Shown: positions 25,994 through 34,867 of the stretch, one piece after another
Position numbering within the stretch: position 1 is the first letter of the stretch
How the letters are laid out: every line of letters starts with the position of its first letter
Source: Pseudomonas sp. TH15
GTDB lineage: Bacteria; Pseudomonadota; Gammaproteobacteria; Pseudomonadales; Pseudomonadaceae
NCBI RefSeq assembly: GCF_016651105.1
Contig: NZ_JAEKEL010000001.1
Coordinates: 2,284,001-2,348,000, forward strand
DNA length: 64,000 nt
Reading direction: 5' to 3'
Notes under the pieces: model-generated
The model's database searches: none
Told to the model about the DNA's origin: nothing
Seen by the model: only the letters and a program-made list of their open reading frames with translations
Made by a program: the position numbers and the translations under genes

Positions 25994-27089
25994 ATGGAAA
26001 TCAACCCGATCCTTAACAGTATCAAGGACCTGTCCGAGCGCTCCGAAACTATTCGGGGGTATCTTTGACTACGATCAAAAGCATGAGCGTCTGACTGAAG
26101 TCAATCGCGAGCTTGAAGATCCGGCTGTCTGGAACAACCCGTCGTACGCACAGGAACTGGGTCGCGAGCGCTCGCTGCTGGCTCAGATCGTCGAAACCCT
26201 CGACGAAATGCACACCGGTCTGGCCGATGCCAAAGACCTGCTGCTGATGTCCGCCGAAGAAGAAGACCAGGCCGCCGTCGATGACGTCGCTGCCGAAGTC
26301 GAACGTCTGCGCGAATCCCTGGAAAAACTCGAATTCCGTCGTATGTTCAGCGGTGAAATGGACGCCAACAACGCCTACCTGGACATCCAGGCCGGCTCTG
26401 GCGGTACCGAGGCTCAGGACTGGGCCAACATCCTGCTGCGCATGTACCTGCGCTGGGCTGACAAACGCGGTTTCGACGCGACCATCATGGAATTGTCGGC
26501 CGGTGAAGTCGCCGGTATCAAAGGCGCCACGATCCACATCAAGGGCGAATACGCCTTTGGCTGGTTGCGTACCGAAATCGGCGTGCACCGTCTGGTGCGC
26601 AAGAGCCCGTACGATTCCGGCAACCGCCGCCATACCTCGTTCTCGGCTGTGTTCGTCTCGCCGGAAATCGATGACAACATCGAAATCGACATCAACCCGT
26701 CGGACCTGCGCATCGACACCTACCGCTCCTCGGGTGCCGGTGGTCAGCACGTAAACACCACCGACTCGGCCGTACGTATCACCCACGTACCGTCCAACAC
26801 CGTGGTCAGCTGCCAGAACGAACGCTCCCAGCACGCCAACAAAGACACCGCGATGAAAATGTTGCGGGCGCGCTTGTACGAGCAGGAAGTGCAGAAACGC
26901 AACGCCGCCTCCCAGGCCCTGGAAGACACCAAGTCCGACATCGGCTGGGGTCACCAGATTCGCTCTTACGTGCTCGATGCCTCGCGAATCAAGGATTTGC
27001 GCACTAACATCGAACGCAGTGACTGCGACAAGGTGCTCGACGGCGACATCGACGAATACCTGGTAGCCAGCTTGAAACAAGGGCTCTAA
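25994..27089 (+). CDS. prfB: Peptide chain release factor 2, with programmed +1 frameshift
   Basis: The ATG at 25994 opens 24 codons ending CTT TGA at 26063-26068; a +1 slip at CTT continues as Asp-Tyr-Asp in the long frame to TAA at 27087. Total 364 residues, normal for RF2. The peptidyl-hydrolysis motif GGQ is in [15 protein letters not shown]. The stop-recognition loop reads [13 protein letters not shown], a Tyr where the textbook RF2 tripeptide is SPF. Autoregulation: RF2 reads the TGA, so low RF2 favours the frameshift. It is followed by lysS. Confidence 0.95.
26055..26069 (+). other. prfB +1 recoding site
   Basis: CGGGGG-TAT-CTT-TGA-C: an internal Shine-Dalgarno-like G run at the standard short distance from the CTT shift codon, an in-frame TGA (26066-26068), and a C after it, the poor-termination context. 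This is the classical RF2 autoregulatory site. Confidence 0.95.
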
Positions 27090-27117
27090 GGCACGCCCTA
27101 CAGAATCTGCGGATACC

Positions 27118-27161
27118 TGTAGGAGCGAGGCTTGCCCGCGAACCCCGGCTCACAGCCGGGG
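27118..27161. repeat. Single REP arm plus GC hairpin between prfB and lysS
   Basis: TGTAGGAGCGAGGCTTGCCC at 27118 is a lone arm of the TAGGAGCGAGGCTTGC class. It runs into a perfect hairpin CCCCGGCT-CAC-AGCCGGGG (27143-27161). There is no T-tract, so I do not call it a terminator; it may stabilise mRNA ends or separate the two genes. Confidence 0.7.
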
Positions 27162-27192
27162 GCAACGAACCTGTGATGGAATTTTTAAAGAC

Positions 27193-28695
27193 ATGAGCGA
27201 CCTAGAACTCGACCCGCAAGCCCTGCAACAGGAAGAAAACTCCCTGATCGCCCTGCGCAAGGAAAAGCTGGCTGCCGAGCGCGCCAAGGGCAATGCCTTC
27301 CCGAACGACTTCCGCCGTGAAAACTACTGCGAAGACTTGCAGAAGCAGTACGCGGACAAGACCAAGGAAGAGTTGGCAGAGGCTGCAATCCCGGTCAAGG
27401 TTGCCGGTCGCATCATGCTCAACCGTGGCTCGTTCATGGTGATCCAGGACATGACCGGTCGCATCCAGGTTTACGTCAACCGTAAAACCCTGTCCGAAGA
27501 CACCCTGGCCTCGGTGAAAACCTGGGACATGGGCGACATCATCGCAGCCGTTGGCACCCTGGCCCGTTCCGGCAAGGGTGACCTGTACGTCGAAATGACC
27601 GACGTGCGCCTGCTGACCAAGTCCCTGCGTCCGCTGCCAGACAAGCACCACGGCCTGACCGACACCGAGCAGCGCTACCGCCAGCGCTACGTTGACCTGA
27701 TCGTCAACGAAGACGTGCGCAAGACCTTCCGCGTGCGTTCGCAAGTGATTGCGCACACCCGCAGCTTCCTGATGCAGCGTGACTTCCTCGAAGTCGAAAC
27801 GCCGATGCTGCAAACCATTCCGGGCGGCGCGGCGGCCAAGCCGTTCGAAACGCACCACAACGCCCTGGACATGGGCATGTACCTGCGGATCGCCCCTGAG
27901 TTGTACCTCAAACGCCTGGTTGTCGGCGGTTTCGAGAAAGTCTTCGAGATCAACCGCAACTTCCGTAACGAAGGCGTTTCGACTCGTCACAACCCAGAAT
28001 TCACCATGTTGGAGTTCTACCAGGCTTACGCCGACTATGAAGACAACATGGACCTGACCGAAGAGCTGTTCCGCGAACTGGCTCAGCTGGTTCTGGGCAG
28101 CACCGACGTCCCTTACGGCGACAAAGTGTTCCACTTCGGCGAGCCGTTCGTGCGCCTGTCGGTGTTCGACTCGATCCTCAAGTACAACCCTGAGCTGACC
28201 GCTGACGACCTGACCGACATCGACAAGGCTCGCGCCATTGCCAAGAAGGCCGGCGCCAAGGTGCTGGGCTTTGAAGGTCTGGGCAAGCTGCAGGTGATGA
28301 TTTTCGAAGAGCTGGTCGAGCACAAGCTGGAACAGCCGCACTTCATTACCCAGTACCCGTTCGAAGTGTCGCCGCTGGCCCGTCGCAACGATGACAACCC
28401 GAACGTCACTGACCGTTTCGAACTGTTCATCGGTGGTCGCGAAATCGCCAACGCCTACTCCGAGTTGAACGACGCGGAAGACCAGGCCGAGCGCTTCATG
28501 GCTCAAGTGGCCGACAAGGACGCTGGTGACGACGAAGCCATGCACTACGACGCCGACTTTGTTCGCGCGCTGGAGTACGGCATGCCGCCAACGGCCGGCG
28601 AAGGTATCGGCATCGATCGCCTGGTGATGTTGTTGACCAACTCACCGTCGATTCGCGATGTGATCCTGTTCCCGCACATGCGGCCGCAAGCGTAA
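27193..28695 (+). CDS. lysS: Lysyl-tRNA synthetase, class II
   Basis: 500 residues. N-terminal OB-fold anticodon-binding domain ([19 protein letters not shown]), then class II catalytic motifs: motif 2 around [20 protein letters not shown] and motif 3 [16 protein letters not shown]. It charges tRNA-Lys. It lies 103 bp behind prfB, a linkage common in gammaproteobacteria, and ends at a strong terminator. Confidence 0.96.
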   Translation: MSDLELDPQALQQEENSLIALRKEKLAAERAKGNAFPNDFRRENYCEDLQKQYADKTKEELAEAAIPVKVAGRIMLNRGSFMVIQDMTGRIQVYVNRKTLSEDTLASVKTWDMGDIIAAVGTLARSGKGDLYVEMTDVRLLTKSLRPLPDKHHGLTDTEQRYRQRYVDLIVNEDVRKTFRVRSQVIAHTRSFLMQRDFLEVETPMLQTIPGGAAAKPFETHHNALDMGMYLRIAPELYLKRLVVGGFEKVFEINRNFRNEGVSTRHNPEFTMLEFYQAYADYEDNMDLTEELFRELAQLVLGSTDVPYGDKVFHFGEPFVRLSVFDSILKYNPELTADDLTDIDKARAIAKKAGAKVLGFEGLGKLQVMIFEELVEHKLEQPHFITQYPFEVSPLARRNDDNPNVTDRFELFIGGREIANAYSELNDAEDQAERFMAQVADKDAGDDEAMHYDADFVRALEYGMPPTAGEGIGIDRLVMLLTNSPSIRDVILFPHMRPQA

Positions 28696-28706
28696 GCGTT
28701 TCAGTA

Positions 28707-28734
28707 AAAAAGCCGCCTAAAACAGGCGGCTTTT
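28707..28734 (+). terminator. Rho-independent terminator after lysS
   Basis: AAAAGCCGCCT, loop AAAAC, AGGCGGCTTTTT: an 11-bp stem with A/T flanks, 12 bp after the lysS stop. Confidence 0.92.
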
Positions 28735-28797
28735 TATTGCCTGTCTGGTACAAACGTATCAACTGGTTACTTTTGGCGTGAGAGAGGAATACCTGTC

Positions 28798-29514
28798 GTG
28801 AATCGTGCAATGGCTCAAGAAGGTGCAGCGGGTATCGCCACTGCGGTCGCTGAAAGCGTTCAGTACCAGGGCCGCAAGGCCAGCCGACAGGGCAGCGAAC
28901 AGCGGCGACAGGAAATTCTCGATGCGGCGATGCGCATTGTCGTGCGTGATGGCGTACGGGCGGTGCGTCACCGTGCCGTGGCGGCCGAGGCCGGTGTGCC
29001 GTTGTCGGCCACCACTTACTATTTCAAGGACATCGATGACTTGCTCACCGATACCTTCGCTCAATACGTGGAACGCAGTGCGGCCTACATGGGCAAACTG
29101 TGGGCCAGCAATGAAGGGCTGTTGCGCGAGATGGTTGTCAGCGGCGATGGCACGCCTGAGTCGCGCTCGCAGTTGGCAGACGATATTGCACAGCTGATGG
29201 CCGACTATGTTCACCGGCAATTGATCAACCGCCGCGAGCACTTGATGGCCGAGCAAGCCTTCCGCCAGGAAGCGTTGCTTAACCCGCGCCTGGCGCTGTT
29301 GGTGCGCTCCCATCAGCAAATTTTGCTGCAGGGCACCTGCCAGCTTTTTGAAGTGCTGGGTTCCCGTGAACCCCAACAAGATGCCAAGGTGTTGACGGCG
29401 ATTATCGGACGGATGGAATATCAGGGCCTTCTCAACGAAGCCGAGCCATTGGCCGAGCAAGACATGCTTGGCATTCTGACTCGATACATGCACCTGGTGC
29501 TCGCGTCCGTTTGA
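28798..29514 (+). CDS. TetR-family transcriptional regulator
   Basis: 238 residues from a GTG at 28798 (GAGAGG about 10 nt upstream; an ATG at 28810 is an alternative). After a ~30-residue basic tail comes the TetR helix-turn-helix (RRQEILDAAMRIVVRDGVRA, AVAAEAGVPLSATTYYFKD), then a helical ligand domain. P. aeruginosa has an uncharacterised TetR gene in the same place behind lysS. Ligand and targets are unknown. Confidence 0.85.
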   Translation: MNRAMAQEGAAGIATAVAESVQYQGRKASRQGSEQRRQEILDAAMRIVVRDGVRAVRHRAVAAEAGVPLSATTYYFKDIDDLLTDTFAQYVERSAAYMGKLWASNEGLLREMVVSGDGTPESRSQLADDIAQLMADYVHRQLINRREHLMAEQAFRQEALLNPRLALLVRSHQQILLQGTCQLFEVLGSREPQQDAKVLTAIIGRMEYQGLLNEAEPLAEQDMLGILTRYMHLVLASV

Positions 29515-29522
29515 CGCCGATC

Positions 29523-29628
29523 CCCCTGTAGGAGCTGCCGAAGGCTGCGATCTTTTGATCTTTGGCGATTTCAGCATTGCCGAAGATCAGGATCAAAAGA
29601 TCGCAGCCTTCGGCAGCTCCTACAGGGG
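29523..29628. repeat. REP pair, TGTAGGAGCTGCCGAAGGCTGC class, with 38-bp perfect arms
   Basis: Arms at 29523-29560 and 29591-29628 are perfect inverted copies over 38 bp (CCCCTGTAGGAGCTGCCGAA... through GATC), separated by 30 bp. In RNA it would form a very stable hairpin just after the TetR gene. Confidence 0.9.
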
Positions 29629-29658
29629 AAAGTGTTTCAGGTTCATAGGGAGTGTTGA

Positions 29659-30219
29659 ATGAAAGCCTGGCGCGTCGTAGTGATCGCCTTGTCGTTCCTG
29701 CTGCTCAGTGGCTGTCTGGTGACCTTCAAGGAACCGCTGGCTTCGAGCGAACCCGCGCCCAAAGGACTGCTCGGCAAATGGACCAGCACCAACGCCTGGG
29801 GTGAACCGATGAACCTTGAGCTGACGCGCATCGGCGACAACCGTTATCAGGCTGTCAGCTACTTCAAGGCCAAGCCGCACGAGCGTGAAGCCTATCCTTT
29901 CACTGTGTCGCGCCACGGCAATCGCTGGTACCTGTCTGCTGCAGTGCCGGCCCAATTCGGCGGGCATTTCACGATTGCCGGTTTCGAGCTCAACGAACAG
30001 CATGAACTGGTGGTCTACAACCTCGACCTCGAGCAGATCAACCAGGCCGTGGGGCAAAAAGCCCTCAGTGGCGAAGGCTTCCAGACGGACGACGGCGACG
30101 GTGTGTTGATCAACAACAGCCTGGACCGAGTCTTCGCTTACCTCGACGACCCGGCCAATTCCGATGTATTCGTTGAAGCGGTGCGCTATCAGCGCCTGGC
30201 CAAAGCAAAAGTCAAATAA
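29659..30219 (+). CDS. Conserved lipoprotein of unknown function
   Basis: 186 residues. Signal peptide with lipobox LLSGC (Cys at about residue 19); no Asp at +2, so outer-membrane sorting is likely. The mature part begins with a flexible segment and has a beta-rich domain starting GLLGKWTSTNAWGEPMNLEL, of lipocalin-like character by eye. I do not recognise a catalytic motif. It sits between a REP pair and the QEGLA-motif gene (36 bp gap), possibly an operon. Confidence 0.8.
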   Translation: MKAWRVVVIALSFLLLSGCLVTFKEPLASSEPAPKGLLGKWTSTNAWGEPMNLELTRIGDNRYQAVSYFKAKPHEREAYPFTVSRHGNRWYLSAAVPAQFGGHFTIAGFELNEQHELVVYNLDLEQINQAVGQKALSGEGFQTDDGDGVLINNSLDRVFAYLDDPANSDVFVEAVRYQRLAKAKVK

Positions 30220-30255
30220 ATCCAGTACGTTACGGTTTTTCTACAGGAGTTTCGG

Positions 30256-31533
30256 GTGGACGATTACCAGCAGACGATACGCATTTTGTCCGATCGCATA
30301 GTGCTGGCGCAGACGCCGATTCGCGTTCTGGATGCGGTCAAATGGGACGAAAACATCCGCAAGGGTTTCCTCAAGGCCAAGGGCAAGGAAATGCCGGCCG
30401 TGGACCGCGACTATTACCTGAACCGGCCGCTGTCCTTTGACTCCAGCAAGGTGAAGCTGGAATTCCAGAACATCGAGCGCGACATCACCCGTCAACTCGG
30501 CCAGTTCAACCCGGTCGGCCAGATCATGCGTCGCATGTGCAAGGAATACCGGATGGTGGTGCGCATGCTCGAAGCGCGCGGCACCGAGGATTTCGGGCTG
30601 ATTTCCCAGGAATTGTATGGCGCCGCGTCCGACGCGTTCCACGCCGGCGACCCGACCCTGGCTGACCTGGGCCTGATGATGTCCGACTACCTGAACAACA
30701 TCGACGGCCGTGGCGACCTGAAGGACGAACCGAAAATCCTCACCGCCAAGGACGCCGTTCACTTGCTGCAAACCCGTTTGAACAAGGTGTTTGGCGAGGC
30801 TGAGGAAACCATTCGGGTGTTCGAGTCCGACGGGATCGTCGCTGATGCGGCGGCGGGCGCCGACTACATCAAGATTCGCGCCGATGCGATGTTCAACGAC
30901 CGTGATGTGCGGGCGCTGGAAGTCCACGAAGGCCTGGTGCATGTGGGCACGACCCTCAACGGTTTGAACCAGCCGATCTGCACCTTCCTGTCTAAGGGCC
31001 CGCCGTCGTCCACCGTGACTCAGGAAGGCCTGGCGATCCTGATGGAAATCATCACTTTTGCCTCGTACCCGAGCCGACTGCGCAAACTGACTAACCGTAC
31101 CCGCGCCATTCACATGGTCGAGGAGGGCGCGGACTTCTTGCAGGTGTTCGAGTTCTTCCGCGAGCAAGGCTTCGAAATGGCCGAAAGCTACGGCAACGCC
31201 AGCCGGGTTTTCCGTGGTTCGGTGCCCAATGGGCTGCCATTTACCAAAGACTTGTCCTACCTCAAGGGCTTTATCATGGTTTACAACTACATTCAGTTGG
31301 CCGTGCGTAAAGGCAAGCTTGAGCAGATACCGCTGCTGTTTTGCGGCAAGACGACGCTGGAAGACATGCGGACCTTGCGCCAGCTGGTGGACGAAGGCCT
31401 AGTGGTGCCGCCCAAGTATTTGCCGGATCAGTTCCGCGACTTGAACGCACTGTCGGCGTGGATGTGCTTCTCCAACTTCCTCAATCACCTGAGCCTGGAC
31501 CGGATCGAAGCGGATTACTCCAACATCCTGTGA
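30256..31533 (+). CDS. QEGLA-motif protein (DUF1704), putative zinc metallopeptidase
   Basis: 425 residues from GTG 30256, preceded by AGGAG. The sequence VTQEGLAILMEI carries the motif naming the family 'flavohemoglobin expression-modulating QEGLA motif protein'. It also has VHEGLVHVGT, an HExxxH motif, with the QEGLA glutamate as a possible third metal ligand, as in the MATCAP-type tyrosine carboxypeptidases related to DUF1704. The bacterial substrate is unknown. No signal peptide or transmembrane segment, so it is cytoplasmic. Confidence 0.85.
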   Translation: MDDYQQTIRILSDRIVLAQTPIRVLDAVKWDENIRKGFLKAKGKEMPAVDRDYYLNRPLSFDSSKVKLEFQNIERDITRQLGQFNPVGQIMRRMCKEYRMVVRMLEARGTEDFGLISQELYGAASDAFHAGDPTLADLGLMMSDYLNNIDGRGDLKDEPKILTAKDAVHLLQTRLNKVFGEAEETIRVFESDGIVADAAAGADYIKIRADAMFNDRDVRALEVHEGLVHVGTTLNGLNQPICTFLSKGPPSSTVTQEGLAILMEIITFASYPSRLRKLTNRTRAIHMVEEGADFLQVFEFFREQGFEMAESYGNASRVFRGSVPNGLPFTKDLSYLKGFIMVYNYIQLAVRKGKLEQIPLLFCGKTTLEDMRTLRQLVDEGLVVPPKYLPDQFRDLNALSAWMCFSNFLNHLSLDRIEADYSNIL

Positions 31534-31560
31534 TCACACCAGATGAATGTGGAGGGTTAC

Positions 31561-31697
31561 TGTGGTGAGGGGGCTTGTCGGAATGCCGTACCACCCCGTT
31601 GGGCCGCGAAGCGGCCCCCAACATTTGTTTCGTCACACCGCGTAATCAGGTTTCACGACTGCTTCGCAGCCGAACGGGGGCAAGCCCCCTCGCCACA
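31561..31697. repeat. REP pair, GTGGCGAGGGGGCTTGCC class
   Basis: A diverged left arm (TGTGGTGAGGGGGCTTGTCG) and an intact right arm (CGAACGGGGGCAAGCCCCC, ending CGCCACA) around a core with the small hairpin GGGCCGCGAAGCGGCCC. It occupies most of the gap between the QEGLA gene and the next lipoprotein. Confidence 0.82.
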
Positions 31698-31746
31698 ATG
31701 ATGTGTCAGGTTACGAACTCCAACATTCACTGCGAGGTTTCAACGG

Positions 31747-32661
31747 ATGAGAATCCTCGGCATCTTCTGCCTGCTCCTGGCCCTCGGCGGTTGCAGCTCG
31801 CTGCTGTTTTACCCCGAGCCCGGCCAGCCATTCACCCCGGACAAAGCCAAGCTCGAATTTCGCGACGTCACCCTGACCACCGCCGATGGCCTGAAGCTGC
31901 ACGGTTGGTGGCTACCGGCGGCAAAAGGCGTCGAAGTCAAAGGTACGGTGCTGCACCTGCATGGCAATGGCGGCAACCTTTCTTACCACTTGGGTGGCAG
32001 TTGGTGGTTACCGAAAGAGGGTTACCAAGTGTTGCTGGTGGACTACCGCGGTTATGGCTTGTCCGAAGGCAAACCGTCGCTGCCGGAGATCTATCAGGAC
32101 ATCGACGCCGCGTTCAAATGGCTCGACCAGGCGCCCGAGGTCAAGGGCAAGCCGTTGATCGTTCTGGGTCAGAGCCTCGGCGGCTCGATGGCCGTGCATT
32201 ACCTGGTCCAACACCCGGAACGTCAGCCCCAGCTCAAGGCCTTGGTCCTCGATGGCGCGCCCGCCAGCTACCGGGATGTCGGTCGATTTGCCCTGACTAC
32301 CTCGTGGCTGACCTGGCCATTTCAGGTGCCGTTGTCGTGGCTGGTGCCGGACGGTGACAGCGCGATCAACTCCATGGCGCAGCTCAAGGGCGTGCCGAAA
32401 CTGATCTACCACAGCATCGACGACAACCTCGTGCCCCTTTCCAACGGCATTCGTCTGTATCAAGCTGCGCCGCCACCGCGGGTGCTGCAACTGACCCGTG
32501 GCGGTCATGTGCAGACCTTCGCCGACCCGGTCTGGCGTCAGGTGATGCTGCGCTACCTCGAAGACCCGCAGCATTTCAACGGTCTGCGCCGCCTGGGTGA
32601 AATCCCGAATTACCCGGTGCCCCTGAATTCAAAAGATGAACCACCAGAGAGTCCGCAATGA
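31747..32661 (+). CDS. Alpha/beta-hydrolase lipoprotein
   Basis: 304 residues. Lipoprotein signal with lipobox LGGC (Cys near residue 17). Alpha/beta-hydrolase core: oxyanion region HLHGNGGNLSYH, nucleophile elbow GQSLGGS, catalytic Asp in SIDDNLVP and His in TRGGHVQTF. It resembles the BEM46/YfhR-like hydrolases; the substrate is unknown. The stop overlaps the next gene as ATGA. Confidence 0.85.
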   Translation: MRILGIFCLLLALGGCSSLLFYPEPGQPFTPDKAKLEFRDVTLTTADGLKLHGWWLPAAKGVEVKGTVLHLHGNGGNLSYHLGGSWWLPKEGYQVLLVDYRGYGLSEGKPSLPEIYQDIDAAFKWLDQAPEVKGKPLIVLGQSLGGSMAVHYLVQHPERQPQLKALVLDGAPASYRDVGRFALTTSWLTWPFQVPLSWLVPDGDSAINSMAQLKGVPKLIYHSIDDNLVPLSNGIRLYQAAPPPRVLQLTRGGHVQTFADPVWRQVMLRYLEDPQHFNGLRRLGEIPNYPVPLNSKDEPPESPQ

Positions 32662-32987
32662 GTGAAGAACGTAACGCCATCCCGCTGATCATCACCGGTA
32701 TCTGCACCATTCTCGGTACTGTCGGGGTGCTGTGGTACTACGGCTACCTGCATTTCGCCAAGCCTGAGGATGCGTTGCTGCTCAACGAATTCACCATGCT
32801 CAAGACCGTGCCGGGCGAAGACTACAAAATCGCCCTGGAACCGGCCGCGCAAGTCGCTCAGTGCGTCGATGGCGTACTGGTGCTGTTCGACACCGAACAG
32901 AAAGGCCTGAGTGGAGTGTTGATCAACGGCCAGAAAAAAGCCGTGCGCTGCATGGGGCAGGAAACGCCGCAGAAACTTGAGCCGTAA
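32658..32987 (+). CDS. Small membrane-anchored protein of unknown function
   Basis: 109 residues. A single hydrophobic helix (residues ~8-27, IPLIITGICTILGTVGVLWYYG) is followed by a short soluble domain with two Cys (AQCVDGVLVLFDTEQ, VRCMGQE). The 4-nt overlap with the hydrolase gene argues for joint expression. I recognise no family. Confidence 0.75.
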   Translation: MSEERNAIPLIITGICTILGTVGVLWYYGYLHFAKPEDALLLNEFTMLKTVPGEDYKIALEPAAQVAQCVDGVLVLFDTEQKGLSGVLINGQKKAVRCMGQETPQKLEP

Positions 32988-33016
32988 CCCCCGATTCCGG
33001 CGTGGCGCTGATCCAC

Positions 33017-33148
33017 TGTGGCGAGGGAGCTTGCTCCCGCTCGGCTGCGTAGCAGCCGCCAACCCATTAATGCCGTCTGCCTGAAGGAATACGGTGCGAG
33101 GTTTAGGGTCTGCAGCGCAGCCCAGCGGGAGTAAGCTCCCTCGCCACA
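33017..33148. repeat. REP pair, GTGGCGAGGGAGCTTGCTCCC variant
   Basis: Arms TGTGGCGAGGGAGCTTGCTC and the inverted GAGTAAGCTCCCTCGCCACA flank ~85 bp. It lies between convergent genes. Confidence 0.85.
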
Positions 33149-33181
33149 AAAACAGTGGCAGCCATCAAGTCACCAGCAACA

Positions 33182-33216
33182 AAAAGCCCCGCCTGATCAG
33201 ATCAGGCGGGGCTTTT
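33182..33216. terminator. Bidirectional Rho-independent terminator
   Basis: A 16-bp perfect stem AAAAGCCCCGCCTGAT with A/T tracts on both sides, 17 bp after the stop of the OmpA-family gene (minus) and serving the plus-strand operon too. Confidence 0.92.
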
Positions 33217-33233
33217 ACGTTACCGCGTGAAGC

Positions 33234-34022
33234 TTAGTTCGAACTGACTGCCGAACGTGGCACCACTGGCTGGTTGTCGTTGGAAATGGTCACTTCCACC
33301 CGACGGTTCATCGCACGGCCCGAAACGCTGCCGTTTTCGGCAACCGGGTATTCCTTGCCATACCCCTGAACGACGATGCGCGCTGGATCAACGCCCATTT
33401 TCACCAGCGCTGTGCGTACCGAATCGGCACGACGCTCGGACAGCGACTGGTTATGGCTCGCGGTGCCGGTGCTGTCGGTGTAACCCTCGACAATCACTTT
33501 ACGGTCCGGGTTTTCCTGAAGGAACTGCGACAGTTTGTTGATGTTCACCAGACCGCTGGACTTCAGGTCAGCACGGTCGGTAGCGAACAGCACATCACCG
33601 AAGGTGACCAAGGTGCCGCGATCGGTTTGCTTGGCGTTCAGGCTGTCTTGCAACTGCTTGATCTGCTGATCACGGGCATCCAGACGAGCCTGGGCACGTT
33701 GGGCTGCGGCGTTTTTCAGGTTGTTTTCAGCGGTGCGCAGGGCGATGGTCTGCTTGGCGACTTCCACGCGCTGGTTGGTCAGGTACGCCAGTTGGTCGAC
33801 CTTGGCCTGGTTTTCCTTGTCCTGGTAGGCCTTGTCAGCCTTGTCCAGGTAATCGCTGGCGTCTTTGGTCTCAAGGGCCGCGACTTTGCTCGCTTGCGGG
33901 TTGGCTTGCAGGCCGGAGTAGTTCACGCGGGCCTGTTCCAGGTTCGCGTTCGGCGGGGTGGAGCAAGCTGCCAGGGCAACGCTTGCGGCCAGGAGAGCGG
34001 GGATCATCAATTGTTTACGCAT
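33234..34022 (-). CDS. OmpA-family peptidoglycan-binding lipoprotein with a DUF4398 region
   Basis: 262 residues. Lipobox LAAC (Cys near 20). A helical DUF4398-like part (about 25-120, repeated Lys/Gln/Ala heptads) precedes a C-terminal OmpA domain (VTFGDVLFATDRADL, VEGYTDSTGTASHNQSLSERRAD, NRRVEVTI) whose Asp and Arg bind diaminopimelate of peptidoglycan. The pair with the small DUF4398 lipoprotein matches P. aeruginosa PA3691-PA3692, where the second gene is called lipotoxin F (lptF, unrelated to the LPS transporter LptF). I leave the symbol blank to avoid confusion. Confidence 0.9.
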   Translation of the reverse strand: MRKQLMIPALLAASVALAACSTPPNANLEQARVNYSGLQANPQASKVAALETKDASDYLDKADKAYQDKENQAKVDQLAYLTNQRVEVAKQTIALRTAENNLKNAAAQRAQARLDARDQQIKQLQDSLNAKQTDRGTLVTFGDVLFATDRADLKSSGLVNINKLSQFLQENPDRKVIVEGYTDSTGTASHNQSLSERRADSVRTALVKMGVDPARIVVQGYGKEYPVAENGSVSGRAMNRRVEVTISNDNQPVVPRSAVSSN

Positions 34023-34077
34023 AATGGTTCGTCCTTTCTATCGATAAGAGCTTCAGGCGTGTGGTCCGGATGCGCGC

Positions 34078-34491
34078 TTACTGCACAGTGCGCTGACTTT
34101 CCTGACGCAGTTCCTGAACACCTTTCTGGGAATCCTTCAGAGCCTGTTCGGCTTTCATCGCCTGAGCCTTGCGTTCCGCGACGCGAGCGTCCCATTCGGC
34201 TTGCTCGGCGAGGGTCCGGGCTTCGTCATACTTTTTGTCGTGCATGGCGATTTCGGCTTGTTTGAGCTTGTCCTGCGCAGACTTCATTTCCACGGCTGCG
34301 AACTCGGTACCGCCGGCGCTGACGGCGCTGTTAACGGCCGATTGGGTCACGGCGTATTGCTCGGTCGGCGGATTGCCAGCGCAACCGGCGAGTACAAAGG
34401 TGCTGCCGATCGCCAAGGCAGCCAGTTTCAGACCGCGCAGGTGGGTGAACGAGGATTTGGCAGTGCTGGTCTTCATGGTCTTCAACTCCAT
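34078..34491 (-). CDS. DUF4398 lipoprotein
   Basis: 137 residues from ATG 34491 (AGGAG 8 nt upstream); ATG 34476 also has a good site, and the frame is open to 34515. Lipobox LAGC follows a long signal peptide (LAALAIGSTFVLAGC). The mature part is almost wholly helical: AVEMKSAQDKLKQAEIAM, ARTLAEQAEWDARVAERKAQ. It lies 55 bp upstream of the OmpA-family gene on the same strand; the two likely form one envelope-stress operon. Confidence 0.86.
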   Translation of the reverse strand: MELKTMKTSTAKSSFTHLRGLKLAALAIGSTFVLAGCAGNPPTEQYAVTQSAVNSAVSAGGTEFAAVEMKSAQDKLKQAEIAMHDKKYDEARTLAEQAEWDARVAERKAQAMKAEQALKDSQKGVQELRQESQRTVQ

Positions 34492-34594
34492 TGGATAACT
34501 CCTGAAAAACATCAAATTCCATCCTGGTTTAAGGAGCCGTCACCGAACATTCAAAGCGTGAAATGAAACGGCCGTACCAGGCGTGGTTAATGGG

Positions 34595-34622
34595 TACGAC
34601 CCGAGGCGTTTTTCAAAAGTTC
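34595..34622 (-). promoter_or_regulatory. Candidate AlgU (sigma-22) promoter for the DUF4398-OmpA pair
   Basis: Minus strand GAACTT (34617-34622), 17-bp spacer, TCGTA (34595-34599). AlgU/RpoE-type promoters read GAACTT-N16/17-TCTGA. It lies about 100 bp upstream of the first lipoprotein gene. The orthologous P. aeruginosa genes are reported to respond to AlgU. Confidence 0.5.
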
Positions 34623-34762
34623 AGAGAAGATGGCCTATCGCCTGAAAAAACTTTGACCGAATGGACAAGGCTCTAAACCGGGAACTTTGGCGATGCGCAG
34701 CGGTATTGCCGGTCTTTTCGAGACTCGGGAACACGCCATTTTTGAAGGGGAATGCAAGTCAA

Positions 34763-34852
34763 TGTGGGAGCGGGCTTGCTCGCGAAAACGGTCTGATATT
34801 CATCATCTTTGTTGCCTGAAACACCGCTTTCGCGAGCAAGCCCGCTCCCACA
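34763..34852. repeat. REP pair, TGTGGGAGCGGGCTTGCTCGC class
   Basis: Inverted arms TGTGGGAGCGGGCTTGCTCG and CGAGCAAGCCCGCTCCCACA, with a ~45-bp core. It lies in the 376-bp gap 34492-34867, which otherwise holds the promoter region of the DUF4398 gene and no gene that I can see. Confidence 0.88.
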
Positions 34853-34867
34853 GGTTCTGCGACGGGA

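Noticed and set aside
25994..26068. prfB as a broken gene because of the TGA at codon 25
   Set aside because: The CTT TGA C context with an upstream G-run is the known RF2 programmed frameshift, not a mutation.
27143..27161. Terminator between prfB and lysS
   Set aside because: Good hairpin but no U-tract; it is continuous with a REP arm, so I list it as part of that repeat.
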